Positions 1 through 9,321 of a stretch of 64,000 nucleotides of DNA are shown piece by piece. A program made the position numbers and the translations under genes. Below the pieces are notes generated by a model. The model was not told the origin of the DNA. It saw nothing but the letters and a program-made list of their open reading frames with translations, and did not search any database. How positions within the stretch are numbered: position 1 is the stretch's first letter; the number at the start of each line of letters is the position of its first letter. This DNA comes from an uncultured Clostridia bacterium (lineage in GTDB: Bacteria; Bacillota; Clostridia; Christensenellales; QALW01), in assembly GCA_934434555.1 (NCBI GenBank), contig CAKRZX010000012.1, forward strand, positions 1-64,000. Reading direction: 5' to 3'.

Positions 1-445
1 GACATAAAGCCCCGCCCTACCGCGAGGGACAAACAAAGAGAATAAAACAAGCACTGCAAAAACAAAGTTTTCCGCAATGCTTGTTTTGTTTTAATAACCT
101 GTTTTAAGCCCGTAGGGCAGGGGTTCATCTCCTGCCGCGAACGGAGAAAATGGGGTTTGCAAGGGATATAATGTTGCGAAACGCATATTCCCCCGCATAA
201 AATCACCTCTCCGAAATCCGGCGGGACATAAAGCCCCGCCCTACCGCGAGGGACAAACAAAGAGAATAAAACAAGCACTGCAAAAACAAAGTTTTCCGCA
301 AGGCTTGTTTCGTTTCAATAACCTGTTTCAACCCCGTAGGCAGGGGGTATTTCCTGCCGCGAACGGAGAAAATGGGGTTTGCAAGGAATATAATGTTATG
401 AAACGCCCGCCACCCGGCGTGAAGTCATCGCTGTAAAAAAGGCGG
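1..445. repeat. Two tandem copies of a ~224-bp hairpin-rich intergenic repeat
   Basis: The sequence starting at position 1 starts again at 225 with only scattered differences, giving a period of 224 bp. Each unit carries two G/C-rich inverted repeats: one around GTAGGGCAGGGG with ATCTCCTGCC, and one around GGCGGGACATAAAGCCCCGCC at the unit junction. No convincing gene lies in this stretch. Relatives of both hairpin modules recur at 25.8-26.4 kb, so this is a dispersed family rather than a local duplication. Confidence 0.85.
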
Positions 446-487
446 GAGCGCATTTGCGTTCCCGTACGATGAAAGATAATAATTTGC

Positions 488-1147
488 CTACCTGAACTCA
501 CAATGCCGCAGCATTGCTTTTTTGTGGATTCGGTCGTGCCATATAAAACGGCGCATAACCTTGCGCAAAGACCACTCTTCACCGAATTGCCCTGAATAAA
601 CCGAACCGTCACATATAAGACCGCGGCGCTCGATTTCTTCAAAACCATGCATACGACAGGAAACGATATCGCCCCCGTTGTCGGCGTGTATTCCTATTTC
701 GCCGAAATAATACGAATTCACGTTTTTTGTATGAATGTACATTTCCTCGGCCGTGCGCGGAACGAATCCGTAAAATGTTTTCCGCGGGGTCAGGAAAGAG
801 GCGTTTTTATCTTTTACCGAATTGTACGTTTTAAGAAAATCTTCGGCGGACTTTAAGGCGATTTCTTTTTGAAGAAAGTACTCTTTTTCGGAAAAAGGCA
901 GTCGTTCGGTATCAAAAATTACGTCTGAATCCGCGTCTTTGATATCAAGGTCAGAGATTTTCTCCTGAACGGTTTCAAAGGTAAAATCCGCGGGCAAAGC
1001 AATTCCGAGCCAATTGCAGTAGTCGGTAACTTCGTCTTTTAGTTTGCTTTTTGCAATGATAGGATTCTCGCCGCGGGTGCACGCGCCCGGATAGTTTGTT
1101 ACCCAAAGCAAGGTTGAATCTCCGTTATGTTCCCACACACAGTGCAT
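488..1147 (-). CDS. Conserved hypothetical protein, possibly DinB-like fold
   Basis: A 219-residue soluble protein with no signal peptide or membrane segment, ending in a TAG stop. I do not recognise the family with certainty. The C-terminal half holds helices carrying spaced histidines (MYIHTKN, then RRFIWHDRIHKKAM), an arrangement that recalls the metal-binding histidines of DinB/YfiT-like four-helix bundles; this is a weak resemblance only. Its ATG overlaps the TAA of the upstream phosphatase gene by one base, so it is the last gene of an operon running from the MBL-fold hydrolase at 5.4 kb. Confidence 0.7.
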   Translation of the reverse strand: MHCVWEHNGDSTLLWVTNYPGACTRGENPIIAKSKLKDEVTDYCNWLGIALPADFTFETVQEKISDLDIKDADSDVIFDTERLPFSEKEYFLQKEIALKSAEDFLKTYNSVKDKNASFLTPRKTFYGFVPRTAEEMYIHTKNVNSYYFGEIGIHADNGGDIVSCRMHGFEEIERRGLICDGSVYSGQFGEEWSLRKVMRRFIWHDRIHKKAMLRHCEFR

Positions 1148-1860
1148 TAAATTCTCACCTGATTCTTATGGTCAAGGGGCAAGCCCTCTTTGTAAAGGTG
1201 GGAATCGTTTGAGAACGAGAGTAACTGCGGGTAAACAAAACCGTCGGTGTGAACGGAAAAATTGATTACCGAATAGCAGGAATGACTTATGCTGAAAATC
1301 TGCCACACGGTGGGAAGCGGCAAGTCAAGGATTGTTGCAAGCCACGACATTCCGAATCCTTCGTGACAGAACGCCGCAATGCGCCTGTCATTGTCGTTTA
1401 CGGGAATGTAGCGGCGGTTCTCGTAGTCGTGCCTGTAACCCAGATTCTCCAAAAATGCGTCGGATTCGCGCAGAATGCGTTCGCAGCCCTTTTTGCAGTC
1501 AGTGTCCCTGAAAACGTCAGCCTCATACCAGCGGCGGTCAAGTTCAACAACTTCTTTTGAACGCATTTTTTCAAAAAGACCGACCCAAACCCAGCACCAG
1601 TCCATTTGCGAGTGCTTTATTCTGAAATCGTTAAAAGCGAGATTTTCGCTCATAAAATCTTTTGTTATTATCTCTTTTTTTAACATTTCGGCAGCGGGCG
1701 CGGCGGTTTGCTGCGCACGCTTTAAGGGCGAAGCATATATTTCGTCAAGCCCGAAAACGGCAAGGCGTTTGCCGACCGCCTCGGCTTGCCTTAACCCCTT
1801 TGGCGTAAGACTGTCGGGATTGTATATGGGGTCGCCGTGGCGAACTATGTATAAAATCAT
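1147..1860 (-). CDS. Histidine phosphatase family protein (phosphoglycerate mutase-like)
   Basis: A 237-residue cytosolic protein that opens with the VRHGDP motif (the RHG phospho-histidine site at about residues 7-9). A second conserved histidine sits in FCHEGFG near residue 165, and TPKGLRQAEAVGKRL follows the first motif as usual in the family. Such enzymes remove phosphate from small metabolites or proteins; the substrate cannot be told from sequence. The start overlaps the end of the thioesterase gene by 4 bases, indicating translational coupling. Family assignment is firm, function open. Confidence 0.88.
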   Translation of the reverse strand: MILYIVRHGDPIYNPDSLTPKGLRQAEAVGKRLAVFGLDEIYASPLKRAQQTAAPAAEMLKKEIITKDFMSENLAFNDFRIKHSQMDWCWVWVGLFEKMRSKEVVELDRRWYEADVFRDTDCKKGCERILRESDAFLENLGYRHDYENRRYIPVNDNDRRIAAFCHEGFGMSWLATILDLPLPTVWQIFSISHSCYSVINFSVHTDGFVYPQLLSFSNDSHLYKEGLPLDHKNQVRI

Positions 1861-2552
1861 TTTTTGTACTCCTCAAAACATTCATACATCGGCTTATTGT
1901 CCTTAACGCCGCGGATAAGCGCACTGTTTCCTGACTTTTCATAATAGAATTCAACGGTATCGCCTAAAAGAATTTCACGGTGGAAATTTATCTGAAAATT
2001 CTGTATTTCGCCGTGGAAATCAAGCACGTTTTGCGCAAAATCGGCATATCTGCGGTTGTTCACGTGACCGTTGCGGTCTAAATCCGAATATTCGGCGGTT
2101 TGCGTTTTTTTAAGCCTTTCACCCTTAAAGTCGGGCAGGCGAAGAATTTCACCGTCAAAAAAATATTCGTCCGAAAGCACGTTTTTCCCGTAAAGATTAG
2201 TCGTGCGCACTATTCTGCGTGTTTCGCTGCTTATTACCGTCCACATTGACGCACCTGTTATAAGCAGAGTACCGTCTTTGCCATATACGGCAAAATCACG
2301 GCGGAATTCCACCAGTTTAGGCGTATATGCACGCGTGAGCACTTTAACATCTTGCTGAAAATGCAGCGGATTGTGCACCGTGTAACGCACTTTTGTCAAT
2401 ACCCAAAACATTTTGTGGGCAAGCATTTCGTCAAAGCCCGTGCCAAGTTCCTCTGCGTGGCGGGTAGCGACTTCCTGAAAGATGTCAAGCACTGCCGACG
2501 GCTTTATTCTGCCCTGCGCGTCAAAATCGGATGAGCGCAGGGAAAAGTTCAT
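1857..2552 (-). CDS. Acyl-ACP thioesterase (hot-dog fold)
   Basis: A 231-residue double hot-dog protein. The first half has RSSDFDAQGRIKPSAVLDIFQ, and the second carries SDLDRNGHVNNRRYADF, the Asp/Asn-His pattern of FatA/YbgC-type acyl thioesterases. It probably hydrolyses acyl-ACP or acyl-CoA and so releases fatty acids in the cytosol. An upstream in-frame start at 2624 exists but would overlap the glycosidase gene by 59 bases; the ATG at 2552 lies 13 bases after the glycosidase stop and places the conserved domain at the N-terminus, so I prefer it. It sits in a tightly packed operon. Confidence 0.85.
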   Translation of the reverse strand: MNFSLRSSDFDAQGRIKPSAVLDIFQEVATRHAEELGTGFDEMLAHKMFWVLTKVRYTVHNPLHFQQDVKVLTRAYTPKLVEFRRDFAVYGKDGTLLITGASMWTVISSETRRIVRTTNLYGKNVLSDEYFFDGEILRLPDFKGERLKKTQTAEYSDLDRNGHVNNRRYADFAQNVLDFHGEIQNFQINFHREILLGDTVEFYYEKSGNSALIRGVKDNKPMYECFEEYKK

Positions 2553-2565
2553 TTCAAATGTGGTC

Positions 2566-4821
2566 TCAGACAATGGTGTAACCTCCCGAAACGGACACTT
2601 TGCGTATACCGTCAACAACATCAACGGTTATGCTGCCGTTTTTAAGGGGCAGGACGGCGTGGGCGTTGGCGGGCGAGGTGAAATCGGAGTTAAGAATAAC
2701 GGTCCTATTCTGCTCGTCAACTTCGCTTATGCCTAAACAGTCACGGAAAATAAACCTTACAACGTGGGAAGCAAAGCCGTGGTTGCAGCTTGCGTTGTCT
2801 TTTTCCATTTCCCAAAGCGTGCCGGTCAGGCGCGCCATATAGTCGAAATAGTCCTTTATTTCACCGATAATCTGCCTGCGGTGCCCGTTTTGGGACAGCA
2901 CTTCCATCCGCAGATAGTTTCCTATAAAAGCGTTTGCGGGATAAACGCCCGGGTGGGTCTTTTCACACTTGTGTCCCGCACCGAAATCCTCGGCAATGAT
3001 TCTTATAAGTTCGGGATGGGTTTCCTTATCGGCAACACCGGTAAAGAAAGCGTAGTACTGGCAAACCTCGGTTATGTCTTCGGGCGTAGAAAGAACACCG
3101 TTTTCATAGACTTGGCGGTCGCGGAAGAACGTGCCGTTAAACGACAGTTCGCGGATTTTTGCCTTTATCTTTTCGGCTTTTATATCAAGAGCGGAATCGG
3201 AGTACATACGCGCCATTGATTTAAGCATTGCATAGTACATCATATTTGAGGGGAAGTTCACGTCCTGAACCCACTTGTTCGCCTGTGACCACTCAACAAA
3301 TACCCAGCCGTCAAGTTTTTCAAGCAAGTCGTCCTTATTTATGAAATTGCAGAAGTATTTTTCAAGCCCGTAAAGACGCTCTTTTGCAAGAAGCAGCATA
3401 TTGCTGTCACCGCTGCGCTTTACGTACTCTTCCAGTTCTATTACAAGGAACATTGCCCAGTTGGGAATAAACGAACCCTGCAATGCGTCGGCGGGGTAAC
3501 ACATAGGCAGCATTCCCTCTGGTAGATTCGGGAAAGAAGTTGCAATAAAGAAGTTTTCCAAAAATCCTTTTTCAACAAAGGAATGACCCGTCAAATCCCT
3601 TTCGGTTCTGCCGGTAAAGAAACTGTCACAAAGCCAGCCCGCACGCTCACGGGAGGGACAGTCCATAAAAATATCAACGGCATTTTGTTTGAACGTGTTC
3701 ACCGCAGCATTGTAAACCCGCATAAGAGCCTCGTCATCGCATTCAAAAACAACGTCATCGCCGGCGGGATTAACATATTCCGTAAGGCAGAGATTGCTTA
3801 TTTTCACGCTGCCGTACCTGCAAAGTACCTTTATGTACTGCATTGTTTTCGGCTCGGTTTCCATAACGGCGTGAGTGCCCTTTTTCATATAAAGGGGAAG
3901 CATGTTGCAGGTGCTGCCGTAACGGCGCATTGAGTTTGCGTCGTTATTTACAAGAATTTCATCGTAGGCGATGTATACAAGAGAATCCTCGCTGCACTCT
4001 ATGTTACAGGTGATAAAGCCCGAATCTTCGGCGGGAAGCCTGAACATCTGCCATTGATTTTCGGTAAGCGCAAATGTGTAGTCCTTACCGATTTTTTTGT
4101 TTACGTCCTCGCGGGAGGTCAGTTTTGTGTTGTACTCTATTATCCTGTACAATTTGCCGATTTCTTCTTTTGAATATGAAAAATCCGGCATATCGGTATT
4201 TTCAAAGCGTACGTTGTTGGGGTCAATGCCGTCGTCGGGAATTTCCGCTTCGCCCTTTGCAAGCAGTTCTATGGGATAAACCTTTTTGAACTCCGGATAC
4301 GGCGCGGTGCGGGGAACAATGTTCACGCCCTCAACCTTAACGGTTTCAAGGGATTCTGACAATTCTTTCGGGAAGTGACGGACTTCAATAAAAGGGCGCT
4401 GAAAGGCATAGCGCTCAACAACCTGCTCACGGGAGAGGTCGCGGCGGCAGATAAAATCTTTGCCCGTTGCCACCGCACTTTCGCCGTTTTTGAAGATTTC
4501 CGCCATTAAAAAAGCGGGTTGATTTATAAATTCAAATGATTCGACACCAAAGTGAAGAACTTCGATTACAACCGTATTTTTGCCCTCTTTAAGATAGGGA
4601 GTAATGTCTTTTTCATCTCTTCTCCAAAAGCCTTTGCCGCAGCGCTGGGGACCGTGAAGAACAAATTCGCCGTTAATGCGCACGCGGTAAACATTGTCCG
4701 CGGCAACGGCAAGGTCCCACTTCTCGCCCGCAAAATCTATTTCAGCGCAAAATTCAAGCTGGATATTTCTTTCACCCACATACTTTTCAGCCCACACGGG
4801 CACTGCATTCTTAAATTCCAT
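2566..4821 (-). CDS. Alpha-L-rhamnosidase-like glycoside hydrolase (GH78-type)
   Basis: A 751-residue protein without a signal peptide, so it acts on imported oligosaccharides. The N-terminal part is a beta-sandwich (jelly-roll) region including YRVRINGEFVLHGPQR. The (alpha/alpha)6-barrel region begins near residue 370 with MDCPSRERAGWLCD, the GH78 signature that carries a conserved acidic catalytic residue. Known members release L-rhamnose from glycans and plant glycosides; the exact linkage is unknown. It lies 17 bases after the MBL-fold hydrolase gene and upstream of the thioesterase gene, in one operon. Confidence 0.82.
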   Translation of the reverse strand: MEFKNAVPVWAEKYVGERNIQLEFCAEIDFAGEKWDLAVAADNVYRVRINGEFVLHGPQRCGKGFWRRDEKDITPYLKEGKNTVVIEVLHFGVESFEFINQPAFLMAEIFKNGESAVATGKDFICRRDLSREQVVERYAFQRPFIEVRHFPKELSESLETVKVEGVNIVPRTAPYPEFKKVYPIELLAKGEAEIPDDGIDPNNVRFENTDMPDFSYSKEEIGKLYRIIEYNTKLTSREDVNKKIGKDYTFALTENQWQMFRLPAEDSGFITCNIECSEDSLVYIAYDEILVNNDANSMRRYGSTCNMLPLYMKKGTHAVMETEPKTMQYIKVLCRYGSVKISNLCLTEYVNPAGDDVVFECDDEALMRVYNAAVNTFKQNAVDIFMDCPSRERAGWLCDSFFTGRTERDLTGHSFVEKGFLENFFIATSFPNLPEGMLPMCYPADALQGSFIPNWAMFLVIELEEYVKRSGDSNMLLLAKERLYGLEKYFCNFINKDDLLEKLDGWVFVEWSQANKWVQDVNFPSNMMYYAMLKSMARMYSDSALDIKAEKIKAKIRELSFNGTFFRDRQVYENGVLSTPEDITEVCQYYAFFTGVADKETHPELIRIIAEDFGAGHKCEKTHPGVYPANAFIGNYLRMEVLSQNGHRRQIIGEIKDYFDYMARLTGTLWEMEKDNASCNHGFASHVVRFIFRDCLGISEVDEQNRTVILNSDFTSPANAHAVLPLKNGSITVDVVDGIRKVSVSGGYTIV

Positions 4822-4838
4822 TTCTTTTCACCTTTCTT

Positions 4839-5447
4839 TTATACCGATGACGGTACTATAAGCAAATTATCCTCATCGGGCAGCGTAAAGTATTCGCCCG
4901 TTGAAACCGCAATTTTGCGGTCGGATTTAGTCATAAAATCGGCAAGGCTCTCCAAATTCTCAAAGCCGAACTTGCCGTTTTTGTAGTGCATGGGCACTGC
5001 TATGCGCGGGTTCACGTCGTGAATGACCTGCCACGCTTCCTTTGAATTTATTGTATAAGTTCCGCCGATAGGCACCATAAGTACATCGCAGTTTCTTAAA
5101 TATTCAAGTTGCTTTTCGTTAAGTAAGTGCCCTAAATCGCCCAAATGTACAAGTTTTTTGTCGGTTGTCTGTATTATATGCACTGTGTTTTCGCCACGAA
5201 GCGCACCGCGGGAAGAATCGTGATAGGTTTTCATCATCGTTATTCCGAATGGGTTTGCTGCTCCCGACGGTTTATACTTCACGCCGTCAACGGCGTTGTG
5301 GTCAAAATGGTCGTGACTGCAAAGCACCATATCGGCGCTTGTTTTAACGTCGCTGTAACCGCGCACGTTTTTGAACGGATCAATCACTATCGAAAATCCG
5401 TTTTCTTCTATCTTAAAACAGGAATGACCGAAATACTTTATTTTCAT
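4839..5447 (-). CDS. MBL-fold metal-dependent hydrolase (UPF0173/UlaG-like)
   Basis: A 202-residue protein with the metallo-beta-lactamase metal site CSHDHFDHNAV near residues 44-54, an opening MKIKYFGHSCFKIE typical of UlaG/YtkL-like hydrolases, and a late PMHYKNGKF histidine. Phosphodiesterase or lactonase activity on a small metabolite is likely; the substrate is not evident. The ribosome site AAGGTGA immediately follows, and partly uses, the T-run of the terminator downstream of alaS, so some expression may come from read-through. It is the first gene of the operon to 0.5 kb. Confidence 0.85.
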   Translation of the reverse strand: MKIKYFGHSCFKIEENGFSIVIDPFKNVRGYSDVKTSADMVLCSHDHFDHNAVDGVKYKPSGAANPFGITMMKTYHDSSRGALRGENTVHIIQTTDKKLVHLGDLGHLLNEKQLEYLRNCDVLMVPIGGTYTINSKEAWQVIHDVNPRIAVPMHYKNGKFGFENLESLADFMTKSDRKIAVSTGEYFTLPDEDNLLIVPSSV

Positions 5448-5458
5448 ATCTTCACCTT

Positions 5459-5489
5459 AAAAACAGGGGCGAACAAAATGCCCGCCCCT
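5459..5489 (-). terminator. Intrinsic terminator of the alanyl-tRNA synthetase gene
   Basis: On the minus strand AGGGGCG pairs with CGCCCCT (5483-5489 with 5465-5471) and is followed by GTTTTTAA. The T-tract abuts the ribosome site of the next gene (ATG at 5447), so termination and downstream expression may be linked. Confidence 0.75.
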
Positions 5490-5499
5490 AAATGCTTTT

Positions 5500-7290
5500 T
5501 TATTCAAGAACCGCCTTTATGCGCCTTACGCCCGCAGAGGAACTTTCCTCTTTTACAATGCGGAATTTGCCTAATTCGCCCGTCCTTTTTGCGTGGGGAC
5601 CGCCGCAAATCTCTTTTGAGAAGTTGCCCATGGTATAAACCTTTACCATAGCGTCATACTTGTTTTCAAAGAGCCCGATTGCGCCGGAAGCCTTGGCTTC
5701 TTCAAGGGGCATTTGCTCGCATACCACTTCAACGTCGGCTTTTATGGCGTCGTTTACAAGCTTCTCAACCTCGGCAAGTTCTTCCTTGGTAAGTTTTCTG
5801 CCGAAAGTAAAGTCAAAACGCAAGCGCTCGCTTGTAATGTTGCTGCCCTTCTGTGCAACGTCGGGGTCATTAAGAACCTTACGGAGCGCAGCGTGCAACA
5901 GGTGCGTTGCGGTGTGGAGCCTTGCGGTTTCTTCCGTCTGCTCTGCAAGTCCGCCCTTGAAACGCTGTTCACTGCCCTGTGAAGATTTTTTCTGATGTTC
6001 CTTAAAGCACGCTTCAAAACCGGGCATATCAACGGTAAAGCCCTGTTCACGCGCCATTTCGCCCGTGATTTCCGGCGGGAAGCCGAAAGTATCGTAAAGG
6101 TGGAAAGTGGTGGTGCCGTCGATAACCGTTTCGCCCTTTTCGCGAAGTGCGCGGGCAACCTTTTCAAATTCCCTCAAACCCTGTTTAAGAGTGCGGGTGA
6201 ATCTGTCCTCTTCAAGTTTAAGCTGCTCAACTATAAAATCCCTGTGGTGTTCAAGTTCGGGATAAACATCCTTATACTGCTCTATGTACACTTTCGCGAT
6301 TTCGCAAATGGAGTGTTCGGGCATATCCATACCGTTGGCAAAGCGTATTGCGCGGCGGATAAGCCTGCGCAGAACATAGCCCTGGTCAACATTGCTGGGG
6401 GTAACCGCCTTGGGGTCGCCGAGAATAAACGTTGCGGTGCGGATATGGTCGGCAATAACCCTGAACGCCTTTGTGGTCTTTTCGTCCTGACCGTAAGTCT
6501 TATCTGAAAGTTCGGCAATGCGGGCAAGTGACGAAGCGAACAGGTCAGTATCGTAAACGGATTTTACGCCCTGCAAAACGCCTATCGTGCGTTCAAGACC
6601 CATGCCGGTATCAACGTTCTTCTTTTTAAGGGGTGAAAGAGTGCCGTCCGCATTGCGGTTGTACTGCATAAATACGTCGTTCCATATTTCAAGATACTTG
6701 CCGCAGTCACAGGCGGGCGAACATTCGTCACAGCACTTGGGTTTTCCGGTATCAATGAACATTTCCGTGTCGGGACCGCAGGGACCCTGATTGCCTGCCC
6801 ACCACCAGTTGTTTTCCTTGGGCAGATAGAAAATGTGATCCTCTTTTACACCGTTAGCCATCCAATAGGAAGCCGCCTCGGTGTCCTTGGGGCTGTCTTC
6901 GTCGCCGGCAAACACGGTAAAGTAAAGTTTGTCTGGGTCAAGGGCGAGCCATTCTTTTCCCGTAAGGAATTCCCACGACCAGCCGATAGCCTCTTTTTTG
7001 AAGTAGTCGCCCAGCGACCAGTTGCCCAGCATTTCAAAGAAAGTAAGGTGCGATGCGTCGCCCACTTCGTCAATATCGCCCGTGCGCACGCATTTCTGCA
7101 CGTCGGTAAGCCTTGTTCCCTCGGGATGGGGCTGACCCAAAAGATAGGGTACAAGCGGGTGCATACCCGCAGTGGTAAAAAGCACGCTGGGGTCGTTTTC
7201 GGGTATAAGGGACGCGCCCTGAATAACCGTATGACCTTTCGATGCAAAAAATTTAAGGAATTTACTTCTTAATTCTTCTGACTTTATCAT
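5500..7290 (-). CDS. alaS: Alanine--tRNA ligase, short form lacking the C-terminal domain
   Basis: A 596-residue class II synthetase that charges tRNA-Ala. Motif regions such as LFTTAGMHPLVPYLLG and SHLTFFEMLGNWSLGDYFKKE are clear, followed by the tRNA-recognition region and an editing domain with HTATHLLHAALR and CGGPH zinc/catalytic residues. The protein ends at GVRRIKAVLE, exactly where the editing domain ends. The DHHA1/C-Ala extension of the usual ~870-residue enzyme is missing, with no sign of a frameshift downstream. Short forms of this kind are, to my knowledge, found in some Clostridia. It has its own consensus promoter and terminator, so it is a single-gene unit. Whether it is the only AlaRS cannot be judged here. 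Confidence 0.93.
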   Translation of the reverse strand: MIKSEELRSKFLKFFASKGHTVIQGASLIPENDPSVLFTTAGMHPLVPYLLGQPHPEGTRLTDVQKCVRTGDIDEVGDASHLTFFEMLGNWSLGDYFKKEAIGWSWEFLTGKEWLALDPDKLYFTVFAGDEDSPKDTEAASYWMANGVKEDHIFYLPKENNWWWAGNQGPCGPDTEMFIDTGKPKCCDECSPACDCGKYLEIWNDVFMQYNRNADGTLSPLKKKNVDTGMGLERTIGVLQGVKSVYDTDLFASSLARIAELSDKTYGQDEKTTKAFRVIADHIRTATFILGDPKAVTPSNVDQGYVLRRLIRRAIRFANGMDMPEHSICEIAKVYIEQYKDVYPELEHHRDFIVEQLKLEEDRFTRTLKQGLREFEKVARALREKGETVIDGTTTFHLYDTFGFPPEITGEMAREQGFTVDMPGFEACFKEHQKKSSQGSEQRFKGGLAEQTEETARLHTATHLLHAALRKVLNDPDVAQKGSNITSERLRFDFTFGRKLTKEELAEVEKLVNDAIKADVEVVCEQMPLEEAKASGAIGLFENKYDAMVKVYTMGNFSKEICGGPHAKRTGELGKFRIVKEESSSAGVRRIKAVLE

Positions 7291-7319
7291 AATTTTTCTC
7301 CGTTCAAAATAGTATATAT

Positions 7320-7348
7320 ATTATATAGAATAATTCATTCCGTGTCAA
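7320..7348 (-). promoter_or_regulatory. Consensus sigma-A promoter of alaS
   Basis: Minus strand: TTGACA (7343-7348), a 17-bp spacer and TATAAT (7320-7325), a perfect match to the housekeeping consensus. The start codon is at 7290, so the leader is short and there is no room for a T-box. Confidence 0.85.
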
Positions 7349-7365
7349 CTTTATCTGCTTGATTT

Positions 7366-8196
7366 TTAGCGCGCAAGCCCTTTAAGAAGTGAAATTTCTT
7401 CTTTGTATCCGTCAGTGTCGTTGGGGGTTTCAAGATAAAAAGGAAGATTTTTAAGCGCGGGGTGATTTACTATCCGCTCAAAGGCATCAATACCGATATA
7501 CCCTTTGCCGATTTTTTGGTGTCTGTCCTTGCGGCTTGCAAAAGGATTCATTGTGTCGTTAATATGTATCGCTTTAAGGCGGTCAAGACCTATGACGGAA
7601 TCAAACTTATTCAAAACGCCGTCAAGGTCGTTTACGATATCGTAGCCCGCGTCAAAAACGTGACAGGTGTCAAGGCATACGCCCAGTTTTTCTTTAAGGT
7701 CGGCTTTTGAGATTATTTCGCTCAGTTCTTCAAACGTTGAGCCCACTTCACTGCCCTTGCCCGCCATGGTTTCCAAAAGCACCGTTGTGGTCTGCTCTTT
7801 TGTAAGCACCCGGTTAAGAATATCGGCAATAAGTTCAATGCCCTTTTCAATGCCCTGTCCCACGTGGCTGCCGGGATGAAAATTATACATCTGCCCGGGG
7901 GTGTATTCCATCCGTTTAAGGTCGTCAAGCATAACCTCACATGCAAAGCGGCGGGTATCGTCGTTTGCCGAACAGGCGTTGAGCGTATACGGCGCGTGAG
8001 CAAGAATTTTTGCAAAGCCGTGCTCTTTTATAAAGGCGTTAAAAGCGTCGGTATCGGCTTTATCTATGGGTTTTGCGCTTCCGCCCCGCGGGTTGCGGGT
8101 AAAAAACTGAAACGTATTTCCGCCTAAGCGCACTGTTTCGTGAGCCATAAAAAGATAGCCCTTTGACGATGAAAGATGACAGCCGATATTGAGCAT
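7366..8196 (-). CDS. nfo: Deoxyribonuclease IV (AP endonuclease, Nfo family)
   Basis: A 276-residue TIM-barrel endonuclease that cuts at abasic sites in base-excision repair. Metal-ligand motifs are all visible: [47 protein letters not shown] and the final PFYLETPND. Length is normal. A run of AAGGGGA precedes the ATG at 8196. It lies just after the germination operon on the same strand, with a 36-base gap, and ends before the alaS promoter; this enzyme class contributes to repair in dormant and germinating spores of Bacillus, which fits the location, though co-regulation is inference. Confidence 0.93.
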   Translation of the reverse strand: MLNIGCHLSSSKGYLFMAHETVRLGGNTFQFFTRNPRGGSAKPIDKADTDAFNAFIKEHGFAKILAHAPYTLNACSANDDTRRFACEVMLDDLKRMEYTPGQMYNFHPGSHVGQGIEKGIELIADILNRVLTKEQTTTVLLETMAGKGSEVGSTFEELSEIISKADLKEKLGVCLDTCHVFDAGYDIVNDLDGVLNKFDSVIGLDRLKAIHINDTMNPFASRKDRHQKIGKGYIGIDAFERIVNHPALKNLPFYLETPNDTDGYKEEISLLKGLAR

Positions 8197-8232
8197 AAAT
8201 CAAAATCCCCTTAAAACTTTTTTATCAGTATA

Positions 8233-9321
8233 TCACTCCGCGGGCGGTTTTGCAAATCTTTTTTTGTCCTTTATCTTCATAATTACAAAAAGCGCAAGCG
8301 GAACGGCAAAAAGCAGTATAAGGTTTGCGGGAAGAAATATTTTTTTCGAAAGCATTTTAAGTTCGCCGTCGTTTCTGCCCATCATCGGCACAAGAGTAAT
8401 ACAGAGCACCGCATAGGGGAACGCGAAAGGTTTTGCGTCTTCCGTTTTGGCTCCGTAGGCTATAATTTTAAGCATTGCCGAAGAAATAAATGTTACGATA
8501 ACAAAGTCGGAAAGAATCCATATGGTTACGATAAGCGCCTCTATGTGCTGAATGAATTCGCCTACCGAAATCTGTTTTACCGCGCCGAAAAACGGATATT
8601 CAAGTTTCTTTATAAGTTCGGGACCGAGCGAACCTATAACCGTAACGAAAAGCCAGACCGAAAGCAGAGATATTGCGCCCACGGAAAGAAAACCGTGCTT
8701 TTTGAATTTTTCCTTTTCGGTCAGTTCGTCGGCAAAAAACAGAATAAAGGTAATATAGCCGAAACTTGCAAGAGTAAAAAGCGCGGTGTGGGCAACGCTG
8801 AAAGAATCGTCTAAGGGAAGAAGATTTTTTTTCTCGGTTTCGCCCGAAAGCAGAATCATTACGCCCACGGTAATAAATGCCATAAGCATTGAAATTATTT
8901 CGTTCATTCGTGCAAAAGCTTCAAGCCCCGACAAAAGTGCCATAAAGCACAAAAGCACCATAACGATTATAAACGGGTCGATTGAAATATCGGTGTATAT
9001 GGTGGTGGTTATGCGCTGTGCGTAGTATCTTAAATGTAAGGCAACAAGCAGAGTTCCCCAAACAAAATATACCGCCGCAAGCACCTTTGTTCCCACCGTT
9101 CCGATAGCAAAATCGGCACAGGAAGAAAAACTTCTGCCGGATTTTAATATTCCGTTAAGCACAAGAATAAAACAGGAGGCAGCAGCGCCGGCAATAAGCG
9201 GCGCAATCCACGCGCTTTGGTTTACGTCGCGGGAGTAAAAAGCCGAATACAGCCTTACCGCTGGGGAAAATACCGTGCTTACCACAAGCAGCAGTGCCTG
9301 ACGGGACGAAATCTTCTTCAT
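8233..9321 (-). CDS. Spore germination receptor permease subunit (GerAB/GerB family)
   Basis: A 362-residue integral membrane protein with about ten hydrophobic segments across its length, of the endospore germination permease family (APC-like fold). It opens with MKKISSRQALLLVVSTVF, as in the family, and ends in a lysine-rich tail. In GerA-type receptors the B subunit sits in the spore inner membrane and contributes to germinant recognition. The ATG overlaps the stop of the small upstream gene by 4 bases (ATGA). It is the last gene of the operon order A-C-D-B. Confidence 0.9.
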   Translation of the reverse strand: MKKISSRQALLLVVSTVFSPAVRLYSAFYSRDVNQSAWIAPLIAGAAASCFILVLNGILKSGRSFSSCADFAIGTVGTKVLAAVYFVWGTLLVALHLRYYAQRITTTIYTDISIDPFIIVMVLLCFMALLSGLEAFARMNEIISMLMAFITVGVMILLSGETEKKNLLPLDDSFSVAHTALFTLASFGYITFILFFADELTEKEKFKKHGFLSVGAISLLSVWLFVTVIGSLGPELIKKLEYPFFGAVKQISVGEFIQHIEALIVTIWILSDFVIVTFISSAMLKIIAYGAKTEDAKPFAFPYAVLCITLVPMMGRNDGELKMLSKKIFLPANLILLFAVPLALFVIMKIKDKKRFAKPPAE

